The notes beneath the pieces were generated by a model. It was not told the origin of the DNA, searched no databases, and saw only the letters and a list, made by a program, of their open reading frames with translations. From contig CAZVJY010000006.1 in NCBI GenBank assembly GCA_964626685.1, positions 62,001-126,000 of the forward strand: DNA of 64,000 nt, written 5' to 3'. This document shows, in pieces, positions 33,798-43,120 of this stretch; the first letter of the stretch is position 1; every line of letters begins with the position of its first letter. The position numbers were made by a program, and so were the translations under genes. Source of the DNA: RGEC01 sp964626685. GTDB lineage: Bacteria > Bacteroidota > Bacteroidia > NS11-12g > UBA955.

Positions 33798-34745
33798 TTA
33801 TTTCGCAGCAGCCCGTCGCAAACGGTCGTTGATGGCTCGCCCGAGGCCGGTTTCAGGCAATAATTCTGCTACGATGTAGTGGTATCCCGCATTATCCAGC
33901 TGCCTTAGCATGGCAAAAAGATGTACCGCGGCCTCTTCAAGGTTCTTTTTAGGGCTGAGAATCAGCTGACGAGTTTCTTCAATGCCCGGAAGTAGCTCTG
34001 CATAGCGCAGATACGCCGTTTCAGGGTTGTCTGATGCTAATCGTTCGGAAGTAAGTATCACTTTGCACCGGGGGCTGTAATGCACATCCAGTTGTCCGGG
34101 TGCTGCAGGGTTGCTGCCCGAAGATATTTGTTCCGCAACCGGACCGACAACTGCAGCTATCTGTTCTACCGCAATTCCGCCCAATCGGTAAACAACCGGC
34201 TCGCCCCCAGGAAATCCAACAATGGTGCTTTCTACGCCAACACGGCAAGGGCCTCCGTCCAGAATATAGCATGTTTTGTTGCCCAATTGGTCGGCCACGT
34301 GTTGCGCGGTAGTTGGACTTACGTATCCAAAGGGATTGGCACTGGGAGCCGCCAGCGGAAAATCAAGCTGTTTGAGCAACGCAAGGCAAACAGGGTGGGA
34401 GGGAACCCGAATCCCGACAGTTTCATTTCCAGCAGTTACCAGATCGGGAATAATTGCTTTTTTGGGTAAGACCAGTGTCAACGGACCGGGCCAAAAGGCT
34501 TCTGCCAGTTTAAGTGCCTTTTCTGGCATGGATTGCACATATTTTTTAGCTTCATCGATGTCATGAATATGAACAATCAACGGATCGAAAAAAGGACGGT
34601 TTTTGGCACTGAAAATTTTGGCTACAGCCTCAGCATTCAAGGCGTTTGCAGCCAGCCCATAGACGGTTTCTGTTGGAATACCGACCAGCTCGCCTTTTTG
34701 CAGACAGTGCAGCGCTGCTTCCATATCGGAGCCGGGCTTTGTCAT
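33798..34745 (-). CDS. tsaC: L-threonylcarbamoyladenylate synthase (Sua5/TsaC)
   Basis: 315 residues: a YrdC/TsaC domain (about 1-200) with IPTETVYGLAANA near 21-33, GPLTLVLPK, and PLAAPSANPFGYVSPTTAQHV, plus a C-terminal Sua5 domain (about 215-310). It makes threonylcarbamoyl-AMP from Thr, bicarbonate and ATP, the first step of tRNA t6A37 synthesis. The two-domain length marks it as the Sua5 rather than the short TsaC form. The start codon shares one base with the stop of the upstream response regulator (TAATG), implying co-translation. Confidence 0.92.
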   Translation of the reverse strand: MTKPGSDMEAALHCLQKGELVGIPTETVYGLAANALNAEAVAKIFSAKNRPFFDPLIVHIHDIDEAKKYVQSMPEKALKLAEAFWPGPLTLVLPKKAIIPDLVTAGNETVGIRVPSHPVCLALLKQLDFPLAAPSANPFGYVSPTTAQHVADQLGNKTCYILDGGPCRVGVESTIVGFPGGEPVVYRLGGIAVEQIAAVVGPVAEQISSGSNPAAPGQLDVHYSPRCKVILTSERLASDNPETAYLRYAELLPGIEETRQLILSPKKNLEEAAVHLFAMLRQLDNAGYHYIVAELLPETGLGRAINDRLRRAAAK

Positions 34746-36100
34746 TAGCGCCTTTTCAGGTTGTATTTCTCAATTTTGTTATACAGATGGCTGCGCTGAA
34801 TGTCAATTTCCTGAGCAGTTTTTGCCACATTCCAGGCATTTTGAATCAGCTTGCGCTCAATAAATATTTTCTCGGCCCAGTCTCTGAAGTCCTGCAGGGT
34901 GGCATAATTATCAACCACACCAAATGGATCTGATCCGCGCTGTGCAGGATTGCTGTATATAAACACGTCTTCGCCCGTAATTTCTTCACCACAAAGGATA
35001 ACAAGCCGCTCCACCACATTGTGCAATTCGCGAATGTTACCGGTCCAGTTCACTTCCTTCAGCGCTTCTAGTGCATCGGCAGTAAACTTTTTGGCAGATA
35101 GTCCGTTTTCAGCACAAATGTTTTCCAGAAAATTGCCGGCAATGGTTGGAATGTCATCCGTGCGCTCATTGAGCGTGGGAACATGAATAAGAATAACTGA
35201 CAGTCGGTGGTACAAATCCATACGGAAATTACCCTTTTCAATCTCTTCCAGCAGATTTTTATTGGTGGCAGCTACAATTCTTACGTCCACTTTGATTTCG
35301 CGGTCACCGCCAACCCGTGTTATACGGCCTTCCTGGATGGCTCTGAGAACTTTTGCCTGCGCAGCCATACTCATATCGCCGATTTCATCCAGAAACAAAG
35401 TTCCGCCATGCGCCTGCTCAAACTTACCGATACGCTGCTTGATGGCACTGGTAAAACTTCCTTTTTCGTGTCCGAATAGTTCGCTTTCAATGAGTTCAGA
35501 AGGAATACTGGCGCAGTTTACTTCTACCAGCGGCATATTGGCTCTGGGGCTTTTTTCATGTATCCACCTCGCTACGAGTTCCTTTCCGGTTCCGTTTTCA
35601 CCGGTAATCAGGACGCGGGCCTCAGTTGGCGCAACCTTTTCTATGGTTTCCTTTATTTTTAGAATTGCCGGTGTTTCTCCAATAATGTCGTATGTTTTGG
35701 CAGCTTTGCGCTTCAAAACCTTGGTTTCCGATACCAGGTTGTTTCTGTCTACCGCATTGCGCAAGGTTATCAGCAGCCTGTTCAGATCCGGTGGTTTCGT
35801 GATAAAATCATAAGCACCTTTTTTGGTAGCTTCTATAGCCATTTCCACCGTGCCATGCCCTGAAATCATCACCATGGGAACATCTGGAGCTAAAGCCTGA
35901 ACGCGGTCAAGCAACTCCATACCATCGATTCCAGGCATTTTAACATCACTTAAAACCACATCAAAGCTGTTTTTCTGTAGCAGCTGTAATCCTTTCGCAC
36001 CGTCCTCTGCCAGGGTTACTTCGTATTTTTCATACTCAAGAATTTCCTTCAGTGTCTCCCTGATGGCGGCTTCATCATCAATGACCAAAATAGATGGCAT
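34745..36100 (-). CDS. NtrC-family response regulator with variant GAFTGA loop
   Basis: 451 residues from the ATG at 36100 (MPSILVIDDE...); an in-frame start at 36175 adds an unlikely leader. Receiver domain 3-118 with phospho-Asp D52 in VVLSDVKMPG; AAA+ domain with Walker A GENGTGKE at 167-174 and Walker B GGTLFLDEI at 232-240; C-terminal Fis-type helix-turn-helix (AQEIDIQRSHLYNKIEKY). The loop that contacts sigma-54, normally GAFTGA, reads GSFTSA at 214-219. I recall this variant as common in Bacteroidota NtrC-like proteins, so it may still work with sigma-54. The partner histidine kinase is not in the window. Cotranscribed with tsaC. Confidence 0.9.
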   Translation of the reverse strand: MPSILVIDDEAAIRETLKEILEYEKYEVTLAEDGAKGLQLLQKNSFDVVLSDVKMPGIDGMELLDRVQALAPDVPMVMISGHGTVEMAIEATKKGAYDFITKPPDLNRLLITLRNAVDRNNLVSETKVLKRKAAKTYDIIGETPAILKIKETIEKVAPTEARVLITGENGTGKELVARWIHEKSPRANMPLVEVNCASIPSELIESELFGHEKGSFTSAIKQRIGKFEQAHGGTLFLDEIGDMSMAAQAKVLRAIQEGRITRVGGDREIKVDVRIVAATNKNLLEEIEKGNFRMDLYHRLSVILIHVPTLNERTDDIPTIAGNFLENICAENGLSAKKFTADALEALKEVNWTGNIRELHNVVERLVILCGEEITGEDVFIYSNPAQRGSDPFGVVDNYATLQDFRDWAEKIFIERKLIQNAWNVAKTAQEIDIQRSHLYNKIEKYNLKRR

Positions 36101-36376
36101 AATATGTATATATTTTCCTACAAGATTATGTAAAATAGATTGGACACCAAGCGGTTTTTTCGTTTTGTTATCCACGCATTATCAATACTTGAAATAAGAT
36201 TTTAAAGTATTGAATATCATATAAATAAAATTAGTATGATTGCTTTAATGTAAATTTCACTGATGGTGGCATTACCAACACATGATTTCCATGAACAATA
36301 AAAATAATGTAAAAAAACTTGCACATTCATACGGAAACCCCCAAATTTGTGGATTAACGATACAAGTGTAGTGTTC

Positions 36377-37498
36377 ATGAGGAATAAAATATCAATAGTG
36401 CTGCTAGCCTTGCTGGCATTGCCGTACAAGGGTTTTGGACAACAAGATCCCTATTACACGCATTATGCTTTTAACAAAATATTGTTCAACCCTGCTTATG
36501 CAGGTGCTTCAGGCAGTTTCTGCGTCAATGCCAATGCACACAGACAATGGATGGGGCTGGCCGATGAATCCGGTTATTTCAAAACACAGTCAGGAAAAGC
36601 CCCAGTTAATTTTATTGACAATATAATGCCGAAAACCAATGCATTTGGTTTTTCAGCACCCATCAATATCAAAAACAGTTCAGGAGCGCTCACAAATTAT
36701 GGCGGTGCATTTTTGAGCTTCGTCAATGATGTAATTGCATATGAATCCAATACCTATCTGCGTGGTGGATTAGCGGGTGCTTACAACATGGCCGACGGTA
36801 GCAGTCTGCGCGTCGGTATTGATATTACGAGCATCACCAGGCAGATTGACGGTACTAAGATGCGTGCACATGACCCCAACGACCCGCTTGTTCCTACCAA
36901 CAAACAAGGCGACACCAAAACCGAGCTGGGCGCAGGTGTTTGGTATTCAAACCCCAACATGAAAGATTTGTATGTGGGTCTCTCCATGTCACACATCAAC
37001 CCCAAGGAATATAACTATGCCACATCTGGAGGAAATATTCTTGTTAAATCTGCCCGCCACCTCTACTTAATGGCCGGATACACCAAAGAGCAGTTTCTGG
37101 GAAACCCTGCACTTACACTGGATCCCAGTATTATGGTGAAAACTGTAATGGAAGAAGGCGGTTTTGTAAAGCCTCAGTTTACTCCTCAGGGGATGGTTAC
37201 ATGGAACAATACATTTGCAGGTGGCCTTTCTATTAGAGGTCAGGGGTTGGGCCTGGATGCGGCTTCCATATTACTGGGATATTATCCTCCTATTAAGGGT
37301 AACACCCCCAATGGCCAGGGTACCCAGTTATTCCGAATTGGATATTCATATGATATTACCCTGCAAAGCCTTCGTCGCAGCAGTAACGGAACACACGAAT
37401 TGCAGGTAAATTATTGTTTCAAAATTGCTTTGCCTGAAAGAATTGAGAAAGTATATCGCCATCCGCGATACATGAACAGGTCTATAGATTTGGAATAA
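36377..37498 (+). CDS. PorP/SprF family type IX secretion system membrane protein
   Basis: 373 residues from the ATG at 36377, which gives a normal signal peptide (MRNKISIVLLALLALPYKGF); the in-frame upstream start at 36347 lacks one. The mature start QQDPYYTHYAFNKILFNPAY is the hallmark of the PorP/SprF family, followed by beta strands of an outer-membrane barrel (ADGSSLRVGIDITSI; LFRIGYSYDIT). These proteins help secrete or anchor T9SS substrates such as SprB at the surface. A weak promoter (TTG at 36320-36322, CAAATTTG at 36343-36350) precedes it. Placement directly ahead of gldKLMN supports a T9SS role. Confidence 0.9.
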   Translation: MRNKISIVLLALLALPYKGFGQQDPYYTHYAFNKILFNPAYAGASGSFCVNANAHRQWMGLADESGYFKTQSGKAPVNFIDNIMPKTNAFGFSAPINIKNSSGALTNYGGAFLSFVNDVIAYESNTYLRGGLAGAYNMADGSSLRVGIDITSITRQIDGTKMRAHDPNDPLVPTNKQGDTKTELGAGVWYSNPNMKDLYVGLSMSHINPKEYNYATSGGNILVKSARHLYLMAGYTKEQFLGNPALTLDPSIMVKTVMEEGGFVKPQFTPQGMVTWNNTFAGGLSIRGQGLGLDAASILLGYYPPIKGNTPNGQGTQLFRIGYSYDITLQSLRRSSNGTHELQVNYCFKIALPERIEKVYRHPRYMNRSIDLE

Positions 37499-37562
37499 AA
37501 ATTAAATTAATACAATATAATTAAATAAACAACGTTATAGATTAACGGAAGAAAAAAAATAG

Positions 37563-37592
37563 TTGCGTATTCATTACAAAAACCTATTTTTG
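37563..37592 (+). promoter_or_regulatory. Promoter of the gldKLMN operon
   Basis: TTG (37563-37565), a 19-base spacer, and the perfect -7 box TATTTTTG (37585-37592). It is 37 bases upstream of gldK, in an AT-rich gap after porP/sprF, leaving a short A-rich leader typical of Bacteroidota translation starts. Confidence 0.65.
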
Positions 37593-37629
37593 CAACTTCA
37601 CGTATCATACACAAAAACGAAACTGCCAG

Positions 37630-38985
37630 ATGAAAAGGAAAATAATCAGCAGAATCATCAGTGAAAATCAAATGGGTAAAAAACTGGTGAAAGCATTAAC
37701 AAACGGCAAATTGCGGGCTGCCATGATTACGGCATCCGTAGTGCTGTTTGCATGTGGTCCCGCAGATACGGGTGATTTAACAGGCGTGCTCAACAGAAGG
37801 CCGTGGTTTCATCCCCAGCCTCCGGGAACTGTATATATCCCGTCAGGAACTTTCCATACCGGTCAGTCAGGGCAGGATGTGTTTCAATCTTATTTGGAGC
37901 CAAACAAGCAAATGACCATTGTGGCATTCTGGATGGATGAGACAGAAATTACCAATAACGAATACAGACAATTCGTTGAGCACGTGCTGGACTCAATTGC
38001 CCGCTACAAGCTCGATGATGATCAGTATTTCTTACCTGAAGACGATGAGGGTAACCGCTACATCGACTACAGCAGAGAACTTGATTGGGTTAAACACAAG
38101 GAAGATCTTGCTGATATGTATTATCAGGGCAATGAGCGTTTCCGTGGACTTACCCAGATTGACACGCGCAAACTCATGTATAAATACCAGTGGTTTGATT
38201 ACGTGAGTGCGGCCAATCAGGATCGTGACAAGTACAATCCCATGGATCGTTCCAAGTTTATCAAAGATGAGGAAACACTCATTTACCCGGACACTCTATG
38301 CTGGGTAAGGGACTTTACCTATAGTTTCAATGAGCCTATGGCCCGGGTATATTTCTGGCACCCAAAATACGATGATTATCCTGTAGTAGGAGTGAACTGG
38401 CATCAGGCTAATGCTTTCTGTGCATGGAGAACCATCCGTAAAGCCAACTACTGGCATGAGATTGGTCTTCCAAATACAGAAGATTTCCGCTTGCCTACGG
38501 AATACGAATGGGAATATGCTGCACGCGCCAACCGTATCGGAAATAAATATGCATGGGGTGGTCCTTACACCCGCAACAGCAAAGGTTGTATGATGGCCAA
38601 CTTTAAGCCCCTTCGCGGCAACTACGGCGCTGATGGTGGTGTTTATCCGGTCCGAGCAGATTCTTACTTCCCCAACGATTTTGGTTTGTATAACATGAAC
38701 GGCAACGTGTCAGAATGGACTTGGACAGATTATCAGGTATCCAACAACGCCATTGTGCATGATCTGAACGGCCAAAACTACCGCCGTGTTCCTGAAAGAG
38801 GTCCCGGAAGCGAAGTTCCTGTTACCCTTAAAAGAAAAGTTATTCGCGGTGGCAGCTGGAAAGACGTGGCTTATTTCATCGAAAATGGTGCACGTACTTA
38901 TGAATACCAGGATACCAGTAAGTGTTACGTAGGCTTCCGTTGTGTGCAAACGTATATTGGACGATCAAACCGTGATAAAAAATAA
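37630..38985 (+). CDS. gldK: Gliding motility / T9SS lipoprotein GldK
   Basis: 451 residues with a lipoprotein signal ending VVLFACGP near residue 43; a second in-frame ATG at 37672 would give a more usual signal length. The rest is a formylglycine-generating-enzyme (SUMF1) fold: YIPSGTFHTG, FWMDETEITNNEYRQFV, GVNWHQANAFCAWR, RLPTEYEWEYAARA, MNGNVSEWTWTDY and the closing VIRGGSWKD...YVGFRC. In GldK/PorK this fold is structural: with GldN it forms the periplasmic ring of the T9SS attached to the outer membrane. First gene of gldKLMN; the promoter is at 37563-37592. Confidence 0.95.
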   Translation: MKRKIISRIISENQMGKKLVKALTNGKLRAAMITASVVLFACGPADTGDLTGVLNRRPWFHPQPPGTVYIPSGTFHTGQSGQDVFQSYLEPNKQMTIVAFWMDETEITNNEYRQFVEHVLDSIARYKLDDDQYFLPEDDEGNRYIDYSRELDWVKHKEDLADMYYQGNERFRGLTQIDTRKLMYKYQWFDYVSAANQDRDKYNPMDRSKFIKDEETLIYPDTLCWVRDFTYSFNEPMARVYFWHPKYDDYPVVGVNWHQANAFCAWRTIRKANYWHEIGLPNTEDFRLPTEYEWEYAARANRIGNKYAWGGPYTRNSKGCMMANFKPLRGNYGADGGVYPVRADSYFPNDFGLYNMNGNVSEWTWTDYQVSNNAIVHDLNGQNYRRVPERGPGSEVPVTLKRKVIRGGSWKDVAYFIENGARTYEYQDTSKCYVGFRCVQTYIGRSNRDKK

Positions 38986-39020
38986 TCTTTAAACTAAACT
39001 AAATAACAAACAATAAGACT

Positions 39021-39674
39021 ATGGAAAAAAGTTTCTTTGAAAGCAAAAGGTGGAAAGTGATCATGAATTACGTTTATGGTCTGGGTGCTGCAATCGTAAT
39101 TGCCGGTGCGCTGTTTAAAATCATGCACTGGAAAGGTGCTGACCTTATGCTGATCGTGGGTATGGGCACAGAGTGTGTAATTTTCGTAATTTCTTCGTTT
39201 GAACCCGTTCACATGGATCCGGACTGGTCTCTGGTTTATCCTGAATTGGCTGGTGGTGAATCCAGAGGCCATGGACAAAAAAGTGGTTCCATGACACAGC
39301 AACTCGATACTATGCTTAAAGAAGCCAATGTGGACTCCAATGTAATTTCTAGCCTTGGTTCAGGTCTGCAAAGCCTTAGCAACAATGTAAAAGAAATGGC
39401 AACGCTCTCAAATGCAGCTGTTGCTACAAAAGAATATGCTGAAAGCGCATCAGCTGCCGCCAGCAACATGAATGCAATCAGCAACAGCACTGCAGAAGTA
39501 GCGAGCTCTATGGGTTCATTAAGCGGCGGTCTTTCTAACCTGGTTAGCAATCTCTCTGCCAGTGAAAATGAAACCTTGAAGTTCAAGGAAGAAATCGCGA
39601 AATTGAACAGCAACCTCGCAAGCCTGAATACCGTATACGGTAACATGCTTAGCGCCATGGGCGGTGGACGTTAA
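39021..39674 (+). CDS. gldL: T9SS motor stator protein GldL
   Basis: 217 residues. Two membrane helices (about 14-32 and 38-57: VMNYVYGLGAAIVIAG-like, then ADLMLIVGMGTECVIFVISS) carry the family segment FKIMHWKGADLM, followed by FEPVHMDPDWSLVYPEL and a long Ser/Ala/Asn-rich coiled coil with a final helix LKFKEEIAKLNSNLASLN. GldL with GldM forms the inner-membrane proton-driven motor of the T9SS; the conserved Glu in the second helix (in MGTECVIF) is the proposed proton carrier. It begins 35 bases after gldK with an A-rich, SD-free leader. Confidence 0.95.
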   Translation: MEKSFFESKRWKVIMNYVYGLGAAIVIAGALFKIMHWKGADLMLIVGMGTECVIFVISSFEPVHMDPDWSLVYPELAGGESRGHGQKSGSMTQQLDTMLKEANVDSNVISSLGSGLQSLSNNVKEMATLSNAAVATKEYAESASAAASNMNAISNSTAEVASSMGSLSGGLSNLVSNLSASENETLKFKEEIAKLNSNLASLNTVYGNMLSAMGGGR

Positions 39675-39723
39675 TCCCCGATTTGTCAGATATAAAACAA
39701 CTTAATAGAAACAGGAGTTAAAA

Positions 39724-41394
39724 ATGGCAGGTGGTAAAACTACACCACGTCAGAAGATGATCAACATGATGTATCTCGTGTTGACAGCTCTGCTGGCGTT
39801 GAACGTGTCCAAGGAAATTATTAAAGCCTTTAATCTGATTGAGAATTCGCTGAATACCTCAACCAGCAACATTAAGGCTAAGAATGAAATGACCCTCAAA
39901 GCCATTGGTAAAGAGGATAATGCAAGTGCAAAAGCAGCAATGGAAATTGCCAATGAAGCCAAAAAGATAACCGACCAGTTCGAAAAGAACATGGATGCTG
40001 TAAAAACAGATTTGACAGATCTTTCCGGTGGAAGAAAAACAGAGCCGGAGGCTATGTTGGTAAAAGGCGGTGTTGCCGAATTGATGCAGGGTGACAATAT
40101 GGAAGTTCACGCTAATTATTTCCTTTTGGAAAACAAGCCTCAGCGCCCTGACGGCAAGCAGTGGGCTTTTGCTCCGTCTGGAAAAATGCGTGGTGATGCA
40201 GTTTTTGAAGCGATCAACAAAACCCGTGAAGATTTACTTTCATTGCTCGATAAAGCAATGAAAAATCCTAATCTGGGTGGTAAAGACGATAAGGGCGAGA
40301 CCAAAAAATTGCTTGAGGAAGCCAAAAATAGTTTGAAGGCAAAGACTGCCCTCATAGCTCAGGATGGAAAAAATTCAGATGGCAAAGAACAGAAATGGGT
40401 ATCGATGTATCTTGAACACTCTCCACTGGCTGGTGTATTTGCTTTGCTAAGCAAGTATGTTAACGATGCACGATCACTGGAATCAGAAGTTACTGCTGTT
40501 CTTGCGAAAGCAGTTAACGCTTCTGATTTCAAATTTGATAAATTGGCCGCAGTAATTTCTGCCCCGAACAGTGCCATCATGCAAAACCAGACATACGAGG
40601 CTGACATCATGCTGGCTGCCTACAACAGTAAGGCTCAAATGAACATTACCGTTGGTGGTGCCGCTGTAGAGATTAAAGATGGTATCGGTAAATACAAAGT
40701 AACGGGTGGTTCTCCAGGAGAATTTAACTATAAGGTTAACATTGCCGTTCCAGGTCCGGGTGGTAAAATTGAAAATCTTACTGCTGAGGCCAAATACAGC
40801 GTATTTCCTCCGATGGCAGCCATTTCAGCAGACGAGCTCAATGTGTTCTACGTAGGTCTGGAAAACCCTATCTCTGTTGCTGTAGCCGGTGTAGATTCTC
40901 GTAATGTTTCGGTATCTGCAAGTGCAGGTAATCTCCAAAACATAGGAGGTGGACGTTACAAAGTGCTTTTCCCTGCACGTCAGGGTAATGAATCCGTAAT
41001 CAGTGTTAGTGCCAAGATGGGAGATGGACGTGTTGTTCCAATGGGTTCAAAGAAGTTTAAAATCAGAAACGTGCCTCGTCCCACATTCCGTGCCGGAGCA
41101 CTTTCTTTCGACAAACCCGTTCCCTTGTCTGCTTTGATGGCTCAATCTTCGGCCGTGGCGATTTTGGAAAACTTTGTATATGATGGCGTAAAATACACTA
41201 TACAGGGTTATACATTTACCGGGATTGGAAGAACAGGCCCCAAGAAGGCTTCAATTACTGGTTCTTCTCTTCAGGGAATAAAAGGAATTTTGGGTGGAAT
41301 GCGCGCCGGTGAGTTCGTTATGTTCTCAGATATCCGCGCCGTAGGTCCTTCTGGTCCTGTATTTTTGGAAAACGTAAGCGGAATGCTTCAATAA
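39724..41394 (+). CDS. gldM: T9SS motor protein GldM
   Basis: 556 residues beginning with the near-invariant MAGGKTTPRQKMINMMYLVL, a single inner-membrane helix at about 14-33, then a helical D1 domain (about 35-220) and three Ig-like periplasmic domains, the last ending near PVFLENVSGMLQ. GldM spans the periplasm and links the GldL motor to the GldK/GldN ring. Unlike its neighbours it has a Shine-Dalgarno-like AGGAG at 39713-39717, seven bases before... its ATG at 39724 (spacing six). It follows gldL by 49 bases. Confidence 0.95.
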   Translation: MAGGKTTPRQKMINMMYLVLTALLALNVSKEIIKAFNLIENSLNTSTSNIKAKNEMTLKAIGKEDNASAKAAMEIANEAKKITDQFEKNMDAVKTDLTDLSGGRKTEPEAMLVKGGVAELMQGDNMEVHANYFLLENKPQRPDGKQWAFAPSGKMRGDAVFEAINKTREDLLSLLDKAMKNPNLGGKDDKGETKKLLEEAKNSLKAKTALIAQDGKNSDGKEQKWVSMYLEHSPLAGVFALLSKYVNDARSLESEVTAVLAKAVNASDFKFDKLAAVISAPNSAIMQNQTYEADIMLAAYNSKAQMNITVGGAAVEIKDGIGKYKVTGGSPGEFNYKVNIAVPGPGGKIENLTAEAKYSVFPPMAAISADELNVFYVGLENPISVAVAGVDSRNVSVSASAGNLQNIGGGRYKVLFPARQGNESVISVSAKMGDGRVVPMGSKKFKIRNVPRPTFRAGALSFDKPVPLSALMAQSSAVAILENFVYDGVKYTIQGYTFTGIGRTGPKKASITGSSLQGIKGILGGMRAGEFVMFSDIRAVGPSGPVFLENVSGMLQ

Positions 41395-41416
41395 GTATAA
41401 TTTTAAACAATTGGTT

Positions 41417-42448
41417 ATGAAAAAGGGAATGTTAATCGTAGCAACTTGTCTGATAGCCTTAAACGGCTACAGTCAAGATTGGGGTTGGGGCGATGCCGGA
41501 AGTTCAAGCGGTTCGGGCAGTGGCTCTGGTCGTACTTCTTCATCTGGAAGTTCTTCAACCGGTTCTTCCGGCGGATCATCCGGTACAGGTGCAGGATCGG
41601 CTGCAAGTGGTTCATCCACACCATCATTGGCTGTTCCAACTATAGGAACACATTATGACGATGCTCCAGCATTCCACCGTGAAACACCCTTTACGACCAA
41701 TGATGTGCGTCCAGGAATTGATGATGCAGTAGTAGTCCCTTATCCATTCTTGCGCGAGGCAGATTTAAAGTTTCGTCGCAGAATATGGAGAAGAATTGAT
41801 TGCCGTCAGAAGATGAACCGTTCTTTTACCTGGCCTAAAAATCCGGTAACCCAAATCATCTATGAAGCAGCTACAAAGGGCTTAGTTCGCGCGTACCATA
41901 CAGATTCCCTAAATCGTATTAAAACTCCTGAAGAGTGCTACAAGGAAGGATCTAAGCTGGTAGTCACCCAGATTCAAAACTGGCGCAACCCTGAGGATAA
42001 TGAAGATTTGGTGGACACCGCCTACTACGATATCTTCAAATGGGAAAAGATTGTGCGCTTTGAAATCATGGAAGACTGGTTGTTTGATTACAAGCATGGT
42101 GAGCTGCGTCCGCGTATCATTGCCATCGCCCCCATGTATGAAGAGAAGTTTCCGAATGGACAGACTTATGAGTTGCCATTGTTCTGGATAAAGATGGATG
42201 ATTTGAGACCTACTTTGGCTAAATCTGAAGTATTTAACCGCTACAATGACGTTATGCGCATAAGCTGGGATGATTTATTTAATCACTACAGGCTGTTTGA
42301 CAGCTACATTGTGAAAACAACTGATTGGGATGATAAATATATCAACCAAAGGACAGAGTTCCAGCAGGATGGTCTTGCAACGCTGCTCGAAGCGGAAAAT
42401 ATCAAAAATGATCTTTTCATATTTGAGCATGATTTGTGGGAGTTTTAA
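41417..42448 (+). CDS. gldN: Gliding motility / T9SS protein GldN
   Basis: 343 residues from the ATG at 41417; the in-frame TTG at 41411 is less likely. Signal peptide (MKKGMLIVATCLIALNGYSQ) followed by a Ser/Gly-rich linker at about 25-66 that is longer than in many GldN proteins, then the conserved GldN domain: FLREADLKFRRRIWRRIDCR, KNPVTQIIYEAATKGLVRAY and a C-terminal LWEF. GldN/PorN binds GldK in the periplasmic ring. Last gene of the operon; a strong terminator follows at 42469. Confidence 0.93.
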   Translation: MKKGMLIVATCLIALNGYSQDWGWGDAGSSSGSGSGSGRTSSSGSSSTGSSGGSSGTGAGSAASGSSTPSLAVPTIGTHYDDAPAFHRETPFTTNDVRPGIDDAVVVPYPFLREADLKFRRRIWRRIDCRQKMNRSFTWPKNPVTQIIYEAATKGLVRAYHTDSLNRIKTPEECYKEGSKLVVTQIQNWRNPEDNEDLVDTAYYDIFKWEKIVRFEIMEDWLFDYKHGELRPRIIAIAPMYEEKFPNGQTYELPLFWIKMDDLRPTLAKSEVFNRYNDVMRISWDDLFNHYRLFDSYIVKTTDWDDKYINQRTEFQQDGLATLLEAENIKNDLFIFEHDLWEF

Positions 42449-42468
42449 TTGACAATTAACATAATCAG

Positions 42469-42504
42469 AGTCCCGGCCTACCTAGAGCCGGGACTTTTGT
42501 TTTT
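42469..42504 (+). terminator. Rho-independent terminator of gldKLMN
   Basis: AGTCCCGGC (42469-42477) and GCCGGGACT (42487-42495) are perfect 9-base arms with a 9-base loop, followed by a T-rich tract TTTTGTTTTT. Confidence 0.9.
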
Positions 42505-42528
42505 ATTGTGTTTAGTTTTTTATTTTGG

Positions 42529-42559
42529 TTGATAAATTCCATAAAATATTGTAATTTTG
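42529..42559 (+). promoter_or_regulatory. Promoter of the DUF177-rpmF-plsX-fabH operon
   Basis: TTG (42529-42531), a 20-base spacer, and the perfect -7 box TAATTTTG (42552-42559). It lies just after the gldKLMN terminator, separating the two operons. Confidence 0.65.
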
Positions 42560-42568
42560 CCGTTCGTT

Positions 42569-43111
42569 TTGAAAGACGCGTTTTTAGGTCTGGAGGAATT
42601 TGACATTGAGTTCGTTAAGCTGAAAGACGGCCTACACGAGTTCAATTACAGACTTGAAAAGAAGTTCTTTGAAGTATTTGATAACGAGGATGTACTTGCA
42701 TCTGATATCGAGGTAAAGGCTGTATTAGAAAAAACAGCAAACCTTATGAACCTAAGCCTTCACTTGAAAGGGAAGGTAGATGTGAGTTGTGATCGCTGTT
42801 TGGTGCCCCTTTCTGTTTCTGTAGAAACGGATCATCATGTTCTTTATAAAATGTTGCCAGAGATTGGTGATGAAGATATAGTACATGATGATTGGATTAT
42901 ACTAACCCAGCAGGATTACAAAATTAACCTCGGACAGGATTGTTATGAAACCACATTATTGTCATTACCTATGATGCGCAACTGTGATGATATGGAAACC
43001 AAGCCTTGTAATTATCAAATGCTTTCAAAGCTAAACGAATTGTCCGGTAACGATGAAGAGCAATCTGATCCTCGCTGGGACAAACTAAAAGAACTACTAA
43101 AAAAGAAATAA
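42569..43111 (+). CDS. DUF177 (YceD-like) protein
   Basis: About 180 residues. The start is chosen as the TTG at 42569, nine bases after the -7 box, because an earlier in-frame TTG at 42557 lies inside that box; no ATG is available. DUF177 features are the CDRC cysteine pair in VDVSCDRCLVPLSV near residue 75 and a late cysteine-bearing segment (LLSLPMMRNCDD...KPCNYQ). In bacteria and plastids the family (YceD/DCL homologues) is tied to 23S rRNA accumulation, and it is very often encoded next to rpmF, as here. Leads the rpmF-plsX-fabH operon. Confidence 0.85.
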   Translation: MKDAFLGLEEFDIEFVKLKDGLHEFNYRLEKKFFEVFDNEDVLASDIEVKAVLEKTANLMNLSLHLKGKVDVSCDRCLVPLSVSVETDHHVLYKMLPEIGDEDIVHDDWIILTQQDYKINLGQDCYETTLLSLPMMRNCDDMETKPCNYQMLSKLNELSGNDEEQSDPRWDKLKELLKKK

Positions 43112-43120
43112 AAATATAAA

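Noticed and set aside
35262..35813. Plus-strand open frame of 183 codons over the NtrC-type gene
   Set aside because: Antisense to the AAA+ domain; Ser/Leu-rich composition typical of a complement of coding sequence.
36217..36429. Minus-strand 70-codon frame upstream of the PorP/SprF gene
   Set aside because: It overlaps the start of the PorP/SprF gene and has no recognisable features; the 36101-36376 gap otherwise shows only AT-rich sequence and a weak promoter.
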